Below are positions 15,584-23,145 of a DNA stretch of 32,758 bases, piece after piece. This DNA comes from Magnetospirillum sp. (GTDB lineage Bacteria; Pseudomonadota; Alphaproteobacteria; Rhodospirillales; Magnetospirillaceae), in assembly GCA_016183945.1 (NCBI GenBank), contig JACPDP010000014.1, positions 1 to 32,758 of the forward strand, read 5' to 3'. Position 1 is the stretch's first letter. Each line of letters starts with the position of its first letter. The translations under genes were made by a program, and so were the position numbers. The notes under the pieces are model-generated. The model did not search any database. It had not been told where the DNA came from and saw nothing but the letters and a program-made list of their open reading frames with translations.

Positions 15584-15849
15584 GTACACAATAGGTATCA
15601 TGCCCGCACGAAATGGGGGAAATACCGGCCGCATGACTACTCACGCACCCACCGTCGCCTTCTCCGGCATCGACCCCAGGGCGGGCCTCGATCGCCATTG
15701 ATGACCTGGGGGTGCTGGACGGCCGACTGCCCCGGCGTGCCCTTGAACTGGTGCTGGACTGGGCCGAACTGCATCGCCAGGAACTGCTTGACGACTGGAC
15801 GTTGTGCCAGCAGCATCAACAGCCTCGGAAGATCGAACCGCTGCAATAG
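15584..15849 (+). pseudogene. Broken DUF4160 gene interrupted by a comM-derived segment
   Basis: The 3' part (15685-15849) reads ASIAIDDLGVLDGRLPRRAL, continues through LDWAELHRQELLDDW and ends KIEPLQ. This is the C-terminal half of a DUF4160 protein. The 45 bases at 15584-15628 read VHNRYHARTKWGKYR, which aligns with the DUF4160 segment HNPPHFHARYGxYR just before that point. Between them lie 56 bases (15629-15684) that shift the frame, and 46 of these match the start of comM. No proper N terminus or start codon is seen. DUF4160 is commonly found with DUF2442, and a DUF2442 gene follows here. The C-terminal identification is good; assigning 15584-15628 to the same gene is less certain. Confidence 0.65.
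15629..15674 (+). repeat. 46-bp duplicate of the comM 5' end
   Basis: These bases match 16134-16179 with only three differences, all at third codon positions of the comM frame, so both copies encode MTTHAPTVAFSGID. The copy includes the ATG and the CCGC before it. It lies inside the DUF4160 remnant and leads only into a short dead-end frame (stop by 15701). Confidence 0.85.
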
Positions 15850-15857
15850 GACAGGAT

Positions 15858-16115
15858 ATGGCCTATCCCGACGTCGTCGAGGCTCGTGTGGTTGGTGATT
15901 TGGCGTTCTCGGTTCGCTTCGCCGACGGACTGGAGGGTCGTGTGCTGCTGCGCCCAAGCCATTTGTACGGGGTATTTGAGCGGCTGCGCGATCCGTTGTT
16001 TTTCAATCGGCTGGCGGTAACCGAGGGTTTCGTCTCCTGGCCCGATGACATCGACCTGGCTCCCGACGCCATGTACGAGGCCATCCGCCGCGACGGCACC
16101 TGGGTCTTGAAATGA
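15858..16115 (+). CDS. DUF2442 domain protein
   Basis: An 85-residue protein starting at ATG 15858, with an AGGA tract upstream. The DUF2442 pattern is clear: an N-terminal beta strand pair (VVEARVVGDLAFSVRFADG), a middle LYGVFERLRDPLFFNRL, and the end segment FVSWPDDIDLAPDAMYEAI. Proteins of this family are often paired with DUF4160 proteins, and the pair has been annotated as toxin-antitoxin-like, though I know of no firm activity. Here the DUF4160 partner just upstream is broken, leaving this one as an orphan. It ends 22 bases before comM and may share its transcript. Confidence 0.82.
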   Translation: MAYPDVVEARVVGDLAFSVRFADGLEGRVLLRPSHLYGVFERLRDPLFFNRLAVTEGFVSWPDDIDLAPDAMYEAIRRDGTWVLK

Positions 16116-16137
16116 TGGGCCACCTCCACCCGTCCGC

Positions 16138-17649
16138 ATGACCACCCACGCCCCCACCGTCGCCTTCTCCGGCATCGACTGCCTCGACATCGACGTCCAG
16201 GTGCAGGTGGCCGGGGGCCTGCCGGCCTTCACCATCGTCGGCCTGCCCGACAAGGCGGTGGGGGAGAGCCGCGAGCGGGTACGCGCCGCCTTCAACGCGC
16301 TGGGGTTGGCGCTGCCGCCGAAACGAATCACCGTCAACCTCGCTCCCGCCGACCTGCTCAAGGAGGGCAGCCATTTCGACCTGCCCATCGCGCTGGGCCT
16401 GCTGGCCGCCATGGCGGTGCTGCCGCCCGACGAGGTGGCGGGCTACGTGGCGCTGGGCGAGCTGGGGCTCGACGGCTCCATCGCCGCGGTGGCCGGGGTG
16501 CTGCCGGCGGCCATCGCCGCCAACGCCGCGGGGCGCGGCCTGATCTGCCCGGGCAGCCAGGGCTCGGAGGCGGCCTGGGCCGGCGGGGTCGAGGTGCTGG
16601 CGGCCTCCAGCCTGCTGGCGCTGATCAATCACTTCAAGGGGCTGCAGCTGTTGCCGCGCCCGACGCCGATGATGGCCGGCGACGACGGCCCCGGCCTCGA
16701 CCTGCGCGACATCAAGGGCCAGGAATCGGCCAAGCGGGCGCTGGAGGTGGCGGCGGCCGGCGGCCACAACCTGCTGATGATGGGGCCGCCGGGCTCGGGC
16801 AAGTCGATGCTGGCCGCCCGCCTGCCCGGCCTCCTGCCGCCCTTGGAGCCGGCCGAGGCGCTGGAGGTCAGCATGATCCATTCGGTGGCCGGGCAATTGT
16901 CCGAGGGCCGCCTGCTGCGGCGGCGCCCCTTCCGCGACCCGCACCATTCCGCCTCCGTTCCGGCCCTGGTGGGGGGCGGCATGCGGGCGCGGCCGGGCGC
17001 GGTGTCGCTGGCCCATCTCGGCGTGCTGTTCCTCGACGAATTGCCCGAGTTCCAGCGCGGCGCCCTCGAAGCCCTGCGCCAGCCGCTCGAATCCGGCCGC
17101 GCCGTGGTGGCGCGCGCCAACGCCCATGTCAGCTATCCGGCCCGCATCCAGTTGGTGGCGGCCATGAACCCCTGCCGCTGCGGCCACCTCGCCGACCCGG
17201 CGCTGGCCTGCACCAAGGCGCCGAAATGCGGCCAGGACTACCAGTCGCGCATCTCGGGTCCGCTGTTCGACCGCATCGACCTGCATGTCGAGGTGGCCGC
17301 GGTCAGCCCCGCCGATCTGTCGCTGCCGCCGCCGGCCGAGGGCTCGCCGCAGGTGGCGGCGCGGGTGGCGACGGCGCGCGCGGTGCAGGCGGCGCGCTAT
17401 GCCGGCAGCCGCGTCCGCACCAACGCCGAGGCCGACGGCGAACTGCTCGACCGGGTGGCCGCGCCCGATGCCGCCGGCCGCGCCCTGCTCACCGCGGCGG
17501 CCGAGCGCATGCGCCTGACGGCGCGCGGCTGGCACCGGGTGCTGCGGGTGGCGCGCACCCTGGCCGATCTTGACGGGGCCGAAACGGTGAGGCGCCTGCA
17601 TATCGCCGAGGCGCTGACCTACCGTCGCCTGATGCCCGGCCGCGGATAG
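16138..17649 (+). CDS. comM: ComM/YifB family AAA+ ATPase (Mg-chelatase-like)
   Basis: A 503-residue protein. The N-terminal ChlI/Lon-protease-like domain (about 1-165) has FTIVGLPDKAVGESRERVRAA-type sequence. The AAA+ core has Walker A GPPGSGKS at 216-223 and Walker B VLFLDE at 296-301, with FRDPHHSAS and NPCRCG between and after them. NPCRCG and a later cysteine (LACTKAPKCG) form the zinc-type cluster of this family. The C-terminal helical domain ends in RLHIAEALTYR. ComM is a hexameric helicase that promotes branch migration when transformed DNA is integrated in naturally competent bacteria; it is also widespread in others. It follows the DUF2442 gene. The 5' 46 bases are duplicated upstream. 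Confidence 0.93.
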   Translation: MTTHAPTVAFSGIDCLDIDVQVQVAGGLPAFTIVGLPDKAVGESRERVRAAFNALGLALPPKRITVNLAPADLLKEGSHFDLPIALGLLAAMAVLPPDEVAGYVALGELGLDGSIAAVAGVLPAAIAANAAGRGLICPGSQGSEAAWAGGVEVLAASSLLALINHFKGLQLLPRPTPMMAGDDGPGLDLRDIKGQESAKRALEVAAAGGHNLLMMGPPGSGKSMLAARLPGLLPPLEPAEALEVSMIHSVAGQLSEGRLLRRRPFRDPHHSASVPALVGGGMRARPGAVSLAHLGVLFLDELPEFQRGALEALRQPLESGRAVVARANAHVSYPARIQLVAAMNPCRCGHLADPALACTKAPKCGQDYQSRISGPLFDRIDLHVEVAAVSPADLSLPPPAEGSPQVAARVATARAVQAARYAGSRVRTNAEADGELLDRVAAPDAAGRALLTAAAERMRLTARGWHRVLRVARTLADLDGAETVRRLHIAEALTYRRLMPGRG

Positions 17650-17709
17650 GAACCCCATTCCTCTACCGGTGTTTTCCCTGCGAAGCCTCAACAGCAAGGA
17701 GAGCCCGCC

Positions 17710-18249
17710 ATGCGATCATTCCCCACCGCCGTCCTGCTGGCCGCGCTGATGGCCGGTGGACCCGCCGTGGCCCAGAGCGCCGACACCAGCCTCAGCGAGC
17801 AGGACCGCACCTTCGCCACCACCGCCATGGCCGACGGCATGCTGGAGGTGCGGCTCGGCACCCTGGCCAAGGACCAGGGCGGCAGCGAGGCGGTGAAGAC
17901 CTTCGGTCAGCGCATGGTCAGCGACCATGAGATGATCAACCGCCAGCTTGAGGTCATCGCCCGCAAGCACTCGATGGCGCCGCCCGCCGAGCTGCCCGCC
18001 GAAGAGAAGGCGCAGGTGGACAAGCTCAGCGCCCTGAGGGGGGAGGACTTCGACGCCGCCTATATGCCGATGATGGTGCAGGACCACCAGAAGGACATCG
18101 AGGATTTCCGCAAGCAGGCCCGCCAGGGCAGCAACCCCGAGCTCAAATCCTTCGCCGAGCAGAACACCGCGACCCTGGAGCAGCATCTGCGCCAGGCCCG
18201 CGAAATCCAGGCCAGCCAGAACGTGGCGGCGACGCCGAAAAAGAGGTAG
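17710..18249 (+). CDS. DUF4142 secreted helical protein
   Basis: A 179-residue exported protein starting at ATG 17710, with AAGGAG upstream. The signal peptide ends near AVAQ (residues 19-22). The mature domain is a DUF4142, ferritin-like helical bundle: EQDRTFATTAMADGMLEVRL, FGQRMVSDHEMINRQL, FDAAYMPMMVQDHQKDIEDF and LKSFAEQNTATLEQHL. The His residues in SDHEM, QDHQK and EQHL recur in the family, but metal binding has not been shown. The protein is probably periplasmic and may be linked to stress. It is convergent with the response regulator at 18334; a hairpin at 18325-18354 lies between their ends. Confidence 0.85.
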   Translation: MRSFPTAVLLAALMAGGPAVAQSADTSLSEQDRTFATTAMADGMLEVRLGTLAKDQGGSEAVKTFGQRMVSDHEMINRQLEVIARKHSMAPPAELPAEEKAQVDKLSALRGEDFDAAYMPMMVQDHQKDIEDFRKQARQGSNPELKSFAEQNTATLEQHLRQAREIQASQNVAATPKKR

Positions 18250-18324
18250 ACGACGCCGTAACGAACGAAGCGGGCGGGATGCCCACCAGCGGATACGCCC
18301 GTCCGCCGGGGGACGGTCGAAAGA

Positions 18325-18354
18325 CCCGGCGAGTCAACTCGTTGGCTCGCCGGG
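18325..18354. terminator. Hairpin at the convergent ends of the DUF4142 and regulator genes
   Basis: CCCGGCGAG (18325-18333) pairs perfectly with CTCGCCGGG (18346-18354), with a 12-base loop. It overlaps the last codons of the minus-strand regulator (stop at 18334) and lies 76 bases after the DUF4142 stop. It could serve both genes. There is no U-tract, so intrinsic termination is unproven. Confidence 0.4.
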
Positions 18355-18981
18355 CTTCGCCAGCCGATAGCCCCCGGGCTCGGTGACCAGCAGGTCGTCG
18401 CCCAGCTTGCGGCGCAGTCGGTAGATATGGGTTTCCACGGTATGGGTGGTGACGGCGGCCGAATAGCCCCACACCTCGGTCAGCAGCGTCTCCCGCGTGA
18501 CCGCGCCGCCGGCGCCGTGGAGGCGTTCCAGGATGGCCGCCTCCTTGTCGGTCAGCCGGGTCTGGGTGCCGGCGCCGTCGCACAGGCAGCGCCGTGTCCG
18601 GTCGAACAGCCAGCGGCCGACGGCCAGGGGGGCGGCACTGCGGTGGCGTGCGGCCAAACCGCGCAGGGCGGCGACCAGGGCACCCAGGCGGAACGGCTTG
18701 GCCACCACCGCGTCGGCGCAGCACGAGTCGGCGGCGACGGTCAGCAGCACCAGCGGTGCCGCCAGTCCGGCCTGGCGCAGGCCGAGGCACAGGGCGCGGC
18801 CATCCAGCGTGGGCGGGCGATCGTCCACCACCACCAGATCGTGGCCGGCAGCCAGGGCCAGTCCCTCGGCCGCCGTGGCCGCCTCGGCGACGGCGAAGCC
18901 GTGGCCGCCGAGATGTTCGGCCAGCGCCCGGCGCAGGGGGGCGTCGTCGTTGACGATCAGAATGCGGGTCGCGGACCTCAT
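18334..18981 (-). CDS. OmpR-family response regulator with a shortened receiver
   Basis: A 215-residue regulator. The receiver (about 5-115) begins RILIVNDDAPLRRAL, and Asp53 (VVVDDRPP, four before Pro57) is the probable acceptor. The Thr in LLTV (Thr81) and Lys95 in VVAKPF are only 14 residues apart; about 22 is usual (CheY 87 to 109), so the alpha-4 region is largely missing. The C-terminal winged helix (about 120-210) is intact, with LTDKEAAILERL, VTRETLLTEVWGYSAAVTTHTVETHIYRLRRKL and EPGGYRL. No kinase gene is adjacent. The start ATG 18981 is directly preceded by the tandem repeats at 18984-19019, with no visible Shine-Dalgarno, which suggests a near-leaderless mRNA. Phosphorylation-independent control is possible. 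Confidence 0.82.
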   Translation of the reverse strand: MRSATRILIVNDDAPLRRALAEHLGGHGFAVAEAATAAEGLALAAGHDLVVVDDRPPTLDGRALCLGLRQAGLAAPLVLLTVAADSCCADAVVAKPFRLGALVAALRGLAARHRSAAPLAVGRWLFDRTRRCLCDGAGTQTRLTDKEAAILERLHGAGGAVTRETLLTEVWGYSAAVTTHTVETHIYRLRRKLGDDLLVTEPGGYRLAKPGEPTS

Positions 18982-18983
18982 GC

Positions 18984-19019
18984 GCCGGCAGCATATAATA
19001 GCCCGGCGGCATATAATAG
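18984..19019. repeat. Two tandem 18-bp repeats, each with a TATAAT box, between divergent genes
   Basis: GCCGGCAGCATATAATAG (18984-19001) is followed directly by CCCGGCGGCATATAATAG (19002-19019), 16 of 18 identical. They lie between the regulator (start 18981) and ribA (start 19110). TATAAT is a perfect -10 box for the plus strand. The same sites could be the binding sites of the regulator, since OmpR-type proteins bind tandem direct repeats, though usually with 10-11 bp periodicity. Confidence 0.7.
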
Positions 19020-19109
19020 ACGGTGCGCCATGGGGAAATGCCGGGCGGCCCCTTTTGCCGCCGACGGAAAACCGCTATGGTGCCGCCCTCTGTTTGCGGA
19101 CCCTTGTTT

Positions 19110-20222
19110 ATGATCAGGCATCTCGACATCACCCCCAAGCCGGTAGCCCCGGCGCCGCAGCCCCTTATCGCCGTCGACCGCGCCGCTGCCGAACTGCGCC
19201 GCGGCGGGGTGGTCTTGGTGCGAGCGGGCGATGGCGCCCTGCTGATGCTGGCCGCCGAGGCGGTCACCGACGAGGCCCTGGCCCGCCTCGGCAGCCTGGC
19301 CGGCTCGGCTCCCCGCCTGGCGGTGACCGGGCGACGGGCCGGCGTGCTCGGGCTGGCAACCGGTGATGCCGCGGTGGTCCGCCTCGCCGCCGAGGAAAAT
19401 TTCACTGCCGCAACGATCGCCTGGCTGGCGGATCCGTGCGCCCGGTTGCTGCCGGCGCCCGACCTCGCCCGGCTCACGGCCGAGCCGGCCGCCGCCGCCG
19501 CCGCCGCCGCGGTGGCCCTGACCAAGCTGGCCCGCCTGCTGCCCTCGGCGGTGATCGCCGAGACCGCCGGCCTGCCCGAGGGCATTCCGCTGGCCGAGGC
19601 CGCCGACATCCTCTGCCACCAGCAGACCGCCGCCAGCACGCTGCGTCTGGTCAGCGAGGCGCGGGTGCCGCTGAAGGATGCCGAGAACGCCCGCATTGCC
19701 GCCTTCCGTCCCTCCGATGGCGGCATCGAGCATCTGGCGATCATCATCGGTGAGCCCGACCCCGACCAGCCGGTGCTGGCCCGGCTGCATTCCGAATGCT
19801 TCACCGGCGATCTGCTGGGGTCGCTGCGCTGCGACTGCGGCGACCAGCTGCGCGGCGCCATCGCCGAAATCGCCCAGGCCGGCAGCGGTGTGCTGCTCTA
19901 TCTGGCGCAGGAGGGCCGCGGCATCGGCCTGGTCAACAAGCTGCGCGCCTACCAGCTGCAGGACGACGGGTTCGACACCCTGGATGCCAACCTGCAGTTG
20001 GGGTTCGACGACGACGAGCGCATCTACCAGCCGGCGGCCCAGATGCTGCGGCTGCTGGGGGTCGGCCGGGTGCGGCTGATGACCAACAACCCGGGCAAGG
20101 TGGCGGCGCTGGCCCGCCACGGCATCGACGTGGCCGAACGGGTGCCGCACGTCTTCCCCGCCAACGACCACAACCAGGGCTACCTGAACACCAAGGCGAC
20201 GCGGGGCGGTCACCTGTTCTAG
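19110..20222 (+). CDS. ribA: GTP cyclohydrolase II with a degenerate RibB-like N-terminal domain
   Basis: A 370-residue protein from ATG 19110; ATG 19077 is an alternative. The C-terminal 200 residues are a complete RibA that opens GTP to start riboflavin synthesis. The zinc cysteines are Cys230, Cys241 and Cys243 (SECFTGDLLGSLRCDC), the GTP site is LAQEGRGIGL, and LMTNNPGKV is present. The N-terminal 165 residues (IAVDRAAAELRRGGVVLV, LLMLAAEAVTDEALARL) resemble a shrunken 3,4-dihydroxy-2-butanone-4-phosphate synthase but lack the acidic DDEDREDE catalytic stretch. So only the cyclohydrolase should be active. The end NQGYLNTKATRGGHLF is typical of alphaproteobacteria. A tandem repeat with -10-like boxes lies about 90-125 bases upstream; no FMN riboswitch is seen. 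Confidence 0.9.
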   Translation: MIRHLDITPKPVAPAPQPLIAVDRAAAELRRGGVVLVRAGDGALLMLAAEAVTDEALARLGSLAGSAPRLAVTGRRAGVLGLATGDAAVVRLAAEENFTAATIAWLADPCARLLPAPDLARLTAEPAAAAAAAAVALTKLARLLPSAVIAETAGLPEGIPLAEAADILCHQQTAASTLRLVSEARVPLKDAENARIAAFRPSDGGIEHLAIIIGEPDPDQPVLARLHSECFTGDLLGSLRCDCGDQLRGAIAEIAQAGSGVLLYLAQEGRGIGLVNKLRAYQLQDDGFDTLDANLQLGFDDDERIYQPAAQMLRLLGVGRVRLMTNNPGKVAALARHGIDVAERVPHVFPANDHNQGYLNTKATRGGHLF

Positions 20223-20347
20223 GCAGAATTTGCCGCCCCGGTCTCGATTTGCCGAGCGCCATGACCGGTAAACACAGTAAAATCAGCGGCTTGATACTGG
20301 CATCGCCATTGCACGGTGAACCCCGACTTTAGTTCCGAGGTTCGCCC

Positions 20348-21361
20348 ATGTCGGTGTCCGCCGTATACACCTCCACCCCCTCCCAGTCGTTCGACCGCCT
20401 GGTGCCCGATCTGCCGTCCGAGAATGCCGCCATCGCCTATGCGGCGCGCACCGGGCAGGCCATCGAGCCGGTGTCCGATCCCTACGCCCCCAAGAAGCAG
20501 CTGGGGATGTTCCAGGAGGAGAGCGGCCCGGGCTTCGGCGACTTCCTCGACATGGTCAATCCGTTGCAGCACATCCCCATCATCAACAGCATCTACCGCG
20601 AAGTGTCCGGCGACGATATCGGCGTCGGCGCCCGCCTGGCCGGCGGCGCGCTGTTCGGTGGCCCGCTCGGCCTGGCCATCGCCGCCGTCAACAGCCTGGT
20701 GGAAGCAGCCACCGGCGAGGATATCGGCGGCCACGCCATCGCCATGTTCAAGGGTGACGACTCGCCCGCCGCCACACCCACCGCCGTGGCCTCGGCCGAC
20801 ACGCCGCCCGAAGCCGAGTCCCAGGCCGCCCCCGAGGCCGGCGACGCCAAGGCGGTGGTGATCGATCTGCTGGGTGCCGCCGAGCCGCCGCCGGCCACCG
20901 CCGCACCGCAGCGGGTCGCCGTCGAAGCCGCCGCCACCGCAGCGGCTGCCCCGGCCACCCCAACTGCCGCACCGGCCGTACCCGCCGCCGAGATGCATCC
21001 CATGCCGGTGCGCGACGCCCGCCTGATGCCGGTGCCGAGCCGCACCCTCGGCACCACCGCCCGCCAGGTGGCGGCGGTGCAGCTGCCCATTTCCAACAGC
21101 AGCGGCCGCTCCAATGTCCCGGTCACCGGAGTGCGCAACGGCGCCGCCGGGTCGGTCAATCCCGTGCTGGTGCAGCAGACGATGGCCGCGCAGGCCCAGA
21201 CCACCAGAAACGGCGCCATCGCCGCGCCGGGGGCCACCGCGCCGGGACCGGCGCAGGGCTGGTTCCAGGGCGCCATGCTGCAGGCCCTGGACAAATACGA
21301 CCGCAGCGCCAAATTGGGACAGCAGACCGCTATCACCCCTGCCGTTCCGGGACTGCAATAA
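20348..21361 (+). CDS. Protein of unknown function with a hydrophobic core and Ala/Pro-rich tail
   Basis: A 337-residue protein. Residues about 60-135 form the recognisable conserved part: GFGDFLDMVNPLQHIPIINS, then YREVSGDDIGVGARLAGG and FGGPLGLAIAAVNSLVEAAT, ending EDIGGHAIAMF. I recall similar segments in other alphaproteobacterial proteins of unknown function, but no named function. The glycine-rich hydrophobic helix may associate with membrane. The rest (140-320) is low-complexity Ala/Pro/Thr sequence, and the C terminus (GWFQGAMLQALDKYDR) looks helical. There is no signal peptide. The stop lies three bases before the L,D-transpeptidase ATG, so both are in one operon and an envelope role is possible. 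Confidence 0.75.
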   Translation: MSVSAVYTSTPSQSFDRLVPDLPSENAAIAYAARTGQAIEPVSDPYAPKKQLGMFQEESGPGFGDFLDMVNPLQHIPIINSIYREVSGDDIGVGARLAGGALFGGPLGLAIAAVNSLVEAATGEDIGGHAIAMFKGDDSPAATPTAVASADTPPEAESQAAPEAGDAKAVVIDLLGAAEPPPATAAPQRVAVEAAATAAAAPATPTAAPAVPAAEMHPMPVRDARLMPVPSRTLGTTARQVAAVQLPISNSSGRSNVPVTGVRNGAAGSVNPVLVQQTMAAQAQTTRNGAIAAPGATAPGPAQGWFQGAMLQALDKYDRSAKLGQQTAITPAVPGLQ

Positions 21362-21364
21362 TCC

Positions 21365-21907
21365 ATGGAGATCCGGGTTTCCGCCGATGCCGGCCTGACC
21401 TCTGGCCGCCTGACCTGGGACAGCGGCGGGGCGGTTTGCGCGCTGGGGCGGGCGGGGGTTCGCGCCGACAAGCGCGAAGGCGACGGCGCCACCCCGGTGG
21501 GCTGTTTTCGGTTGAAGCGGGTGTTCTACCGGCCGGATCGACTGGCGGCGCCGGTGACCGGATTGCCGCGGCAGGCGCTCGACCCCGGGATGGGCTGGTG
21601 CGACGATCCTGCCCATCCCGACTACAACCGTCCCGTCCGCCTGCCCCATGCCGCATCGTGCGAGCGCATGTGGCGCGACGATTCGCTCTATGACGTGGTG
21701 GTGGAACTGGGCCACAACGATGACCCGCCGCTGCCGGGGATGGGCAGCGCCATCTTCCTGCACGTGGCCAAGCCGGACTACGCCGGCACCGAGGGCTGCG
21801 TCGCCCTGGCGCTGGCCGATCTGCTGGCGGTCCTCGCCGTCTGCCGACCGGGAGACCGGCTGATGGTGGACGCGCCGGCCGGAAGCCACTACCCTGCCGG
21901 GCTGTAG
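21365..21907 (+). CDS. L,D-transpeptidase (YkuD domain) family protein
   Basis: A 180-residue single-domain protein. RADKREGDGATPVGCFRL (about 33-50) is the typical entry. MGWCDDPAHPDYNRPV and LYDVVVELGHND follow, and the catalytic part is AIFLHVAKPD (His133) then GTEGCVAL (Cys145). The Cys-His pair of YkuD enzymes forms 3-3 peptidoglycan cross-links or attaches lipoproteins. No signal peptide is visible, so either export is unusual or the protein acts in the cytoplasm; this is common for this short subgroup. It starts three bases after the preceding gene, and a methyltransferase gene follows after 20 bases. Confidence 0.85.
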   Translation: MEIRVSADAGLTSGRLTWDSGGAVCALGRAGVRADKREGDGATPVGCFRLKRVFYRPDRLAAPVTGLPRQALDPGMGWCDDPAHPDYNRPVRLPHAASCERMWRDDSLYDVVVELGHNDDPPLPGMGSAIFLHVAKPDYAGTEGCVALALADLLAVLAVCRPGDRLMVDAPAGSHYPAGL

Positions 21908-21927
21908 CCACGCTCCCGCCGGTGCCC

Positions 21928-23145
21928 ATGTCCGACCTCGTCCGCCAGCAATACGAACACCTTCCCTATCCCTACCGCGATCCCGCCAAGGAACTGGAGT
22001 TGGGGCTCGAACTCGGGGTGCTCGACACCCTGGCCGCCATCGATCACACGGTGTTCGGCGGCCGCTGGGATCGCCGCCAGCCGTTCCGCGCCCTGGTGGC
22101 GGGCGGCGGCACCGGCGACGCCCTGGTGGCGCTGGCGCAGCAGTGCGCCGACGCGAAGATTCCGGCGGAGGTGGTCTATCTCGACCTGTCCGAGGCATCG
22201 CGGCGCATCGCCGAGGCGCGCGCCGGCATGCGCAAGCTGTCCAATGTGCGCTTCGTCACCGGCTCGCTGCTGGATCTCGACCGTCTTGGCCTCGGCCGTT
22301 TCGATTTCATCAATTGCAGCGGCGTCCTGCATCACCTCGACGACCCGCCCGCCGGCATGGCCGCCCTGAGCGGCGCCCTGGCCGAGGGCGGCGGCATGGC
22401 GGTGATGCTCTATGGCGCCCTGGGGCGCACCGGGGTCTATCCGGTGCAGGACATGCTGCACCACCTAGTGCCGCCCGAGCTGCCGCCGCACGAGCGGCTG
22501 GCAGTGGCCAAGCGGCTGATCGCCCAGTTGCCGCCCAGCAATTGGCTGCGCCGCAACACCGGCCTGGTCGACTACAAGCTGGACGACGCCAGTCTCTATG
22601 ACGAACTGCTGCACAGCTGCGACCGCGCCTACACCGTGCGCGAAATCCACCACCTGGCCGAGGCGGCGGGTCTGCGGGTGGTGACCTTCATGCCGCCGGC
22701 GCTCTACGATCCGCTGAGCTACGTCAAGGGCGATGTGGTGGCGGCCCGGGCCGCGGCGCTGTCGCCCATGGAACGGGCGCAATTCGCCGAGAACTGGATC
22801 GGGGCGCTGAAGAAGCACAGCGTCTTCCTGGTCGCCGCCGACAACCCGGTGACGCCACCGTCGCCGGAGCAGGACAACGCGGTGCCGTGCTGGAGCGTGC
22901 CGCCGCCGCTGCCGCCCGCCGGCCGGAGTGCGGTCATCCAGATGGTGCAGCAGGGCCTGCCGCTGGGGGTGCAGCTCACCCCCGAGGCGACGCGGATCGC
23001 CAGGGCCATCGACGGCCGCGCCGACCTGGCCGCGCTGCGCCGCGCCACCAAACTGCCGCCGCCGGTCTTCCGCGACCAGTTCACCGCCATGTTTCGGCAG
23101 CTCAACGCCATGGGCGCGCTCTACCTGCGCCTGCCGCGGGGCTAA
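21928..23145 (+). CDS. Class I SAM-dependent methyltransferase, two-part protein
   Basis: A 405-residue protein from ATG 21928 (GTG 21922 is in frame). The N terminus MSDLVRQQYEHLPYPYRDP resembles a group of proteobacterial methyltransferases. The SAM motif ALVAGGGTGD lies at 55-64, VVYLDLSEA at 82-90 and FDFINCSGVLHHLDDP at 125-140 (motif IV). The C-terminal 130 residues (about 275-405) contain a proline-rich linker and a helical part, TRIARAIDGRADLAALRRAT, reminiscent of the PqqD-like or methyltransferase-associated helical domain. The substrate is unknown. Its stop overlaps that of the convergent YggS-like gene by three bases. Confidence 0.75.
   Translation: MSDLVRQQYEHLPYPYRDPAKELELGLELGVLDTLAAIDHTVFGGRWDRRQPFRALVAGGGTGDALVALAQQCADAKIPAEVVYLDLSEASRRIAEARAGMRKLSNVRFVTGSLLDLDRLGLGRFDFINCSGVLHHLDDPPAGMAALSGALAEGGGMAVMLYGALGRTGVYPVQDMLHHLVPPELPPHERLAVAKRLIAQLPPSNWLRRNTGLVDYKLDDASLYDELLHSCDRAYTVREIHHLAEAAGLRVVTFMPPALYDPLSYVKGDVVAARAAALSPMERAQFAENWIGALKKHSVFLVAADNPVTPPSPEQDNAVPCWSVPPPLPPAGRSAVIQMVQQGLPLGVQLTPEATRIARAIDGRADLAALRRATKLPPPVFRDQFTAMFRQLNAMGALYLRLPRG

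Noticed and set aside
15633..15701. Small frame starting like ComM (MTTHAPTVAFSGID)
   Set aside because: It stops after 22 codons and is explained by the 46-bp comM duplicate; not a separate gene.
19020..19110. Possible FMN riboswitch before ribA
   Set aside because: The leader is under 100 bases and lacks the conserved FMN-element sequences.
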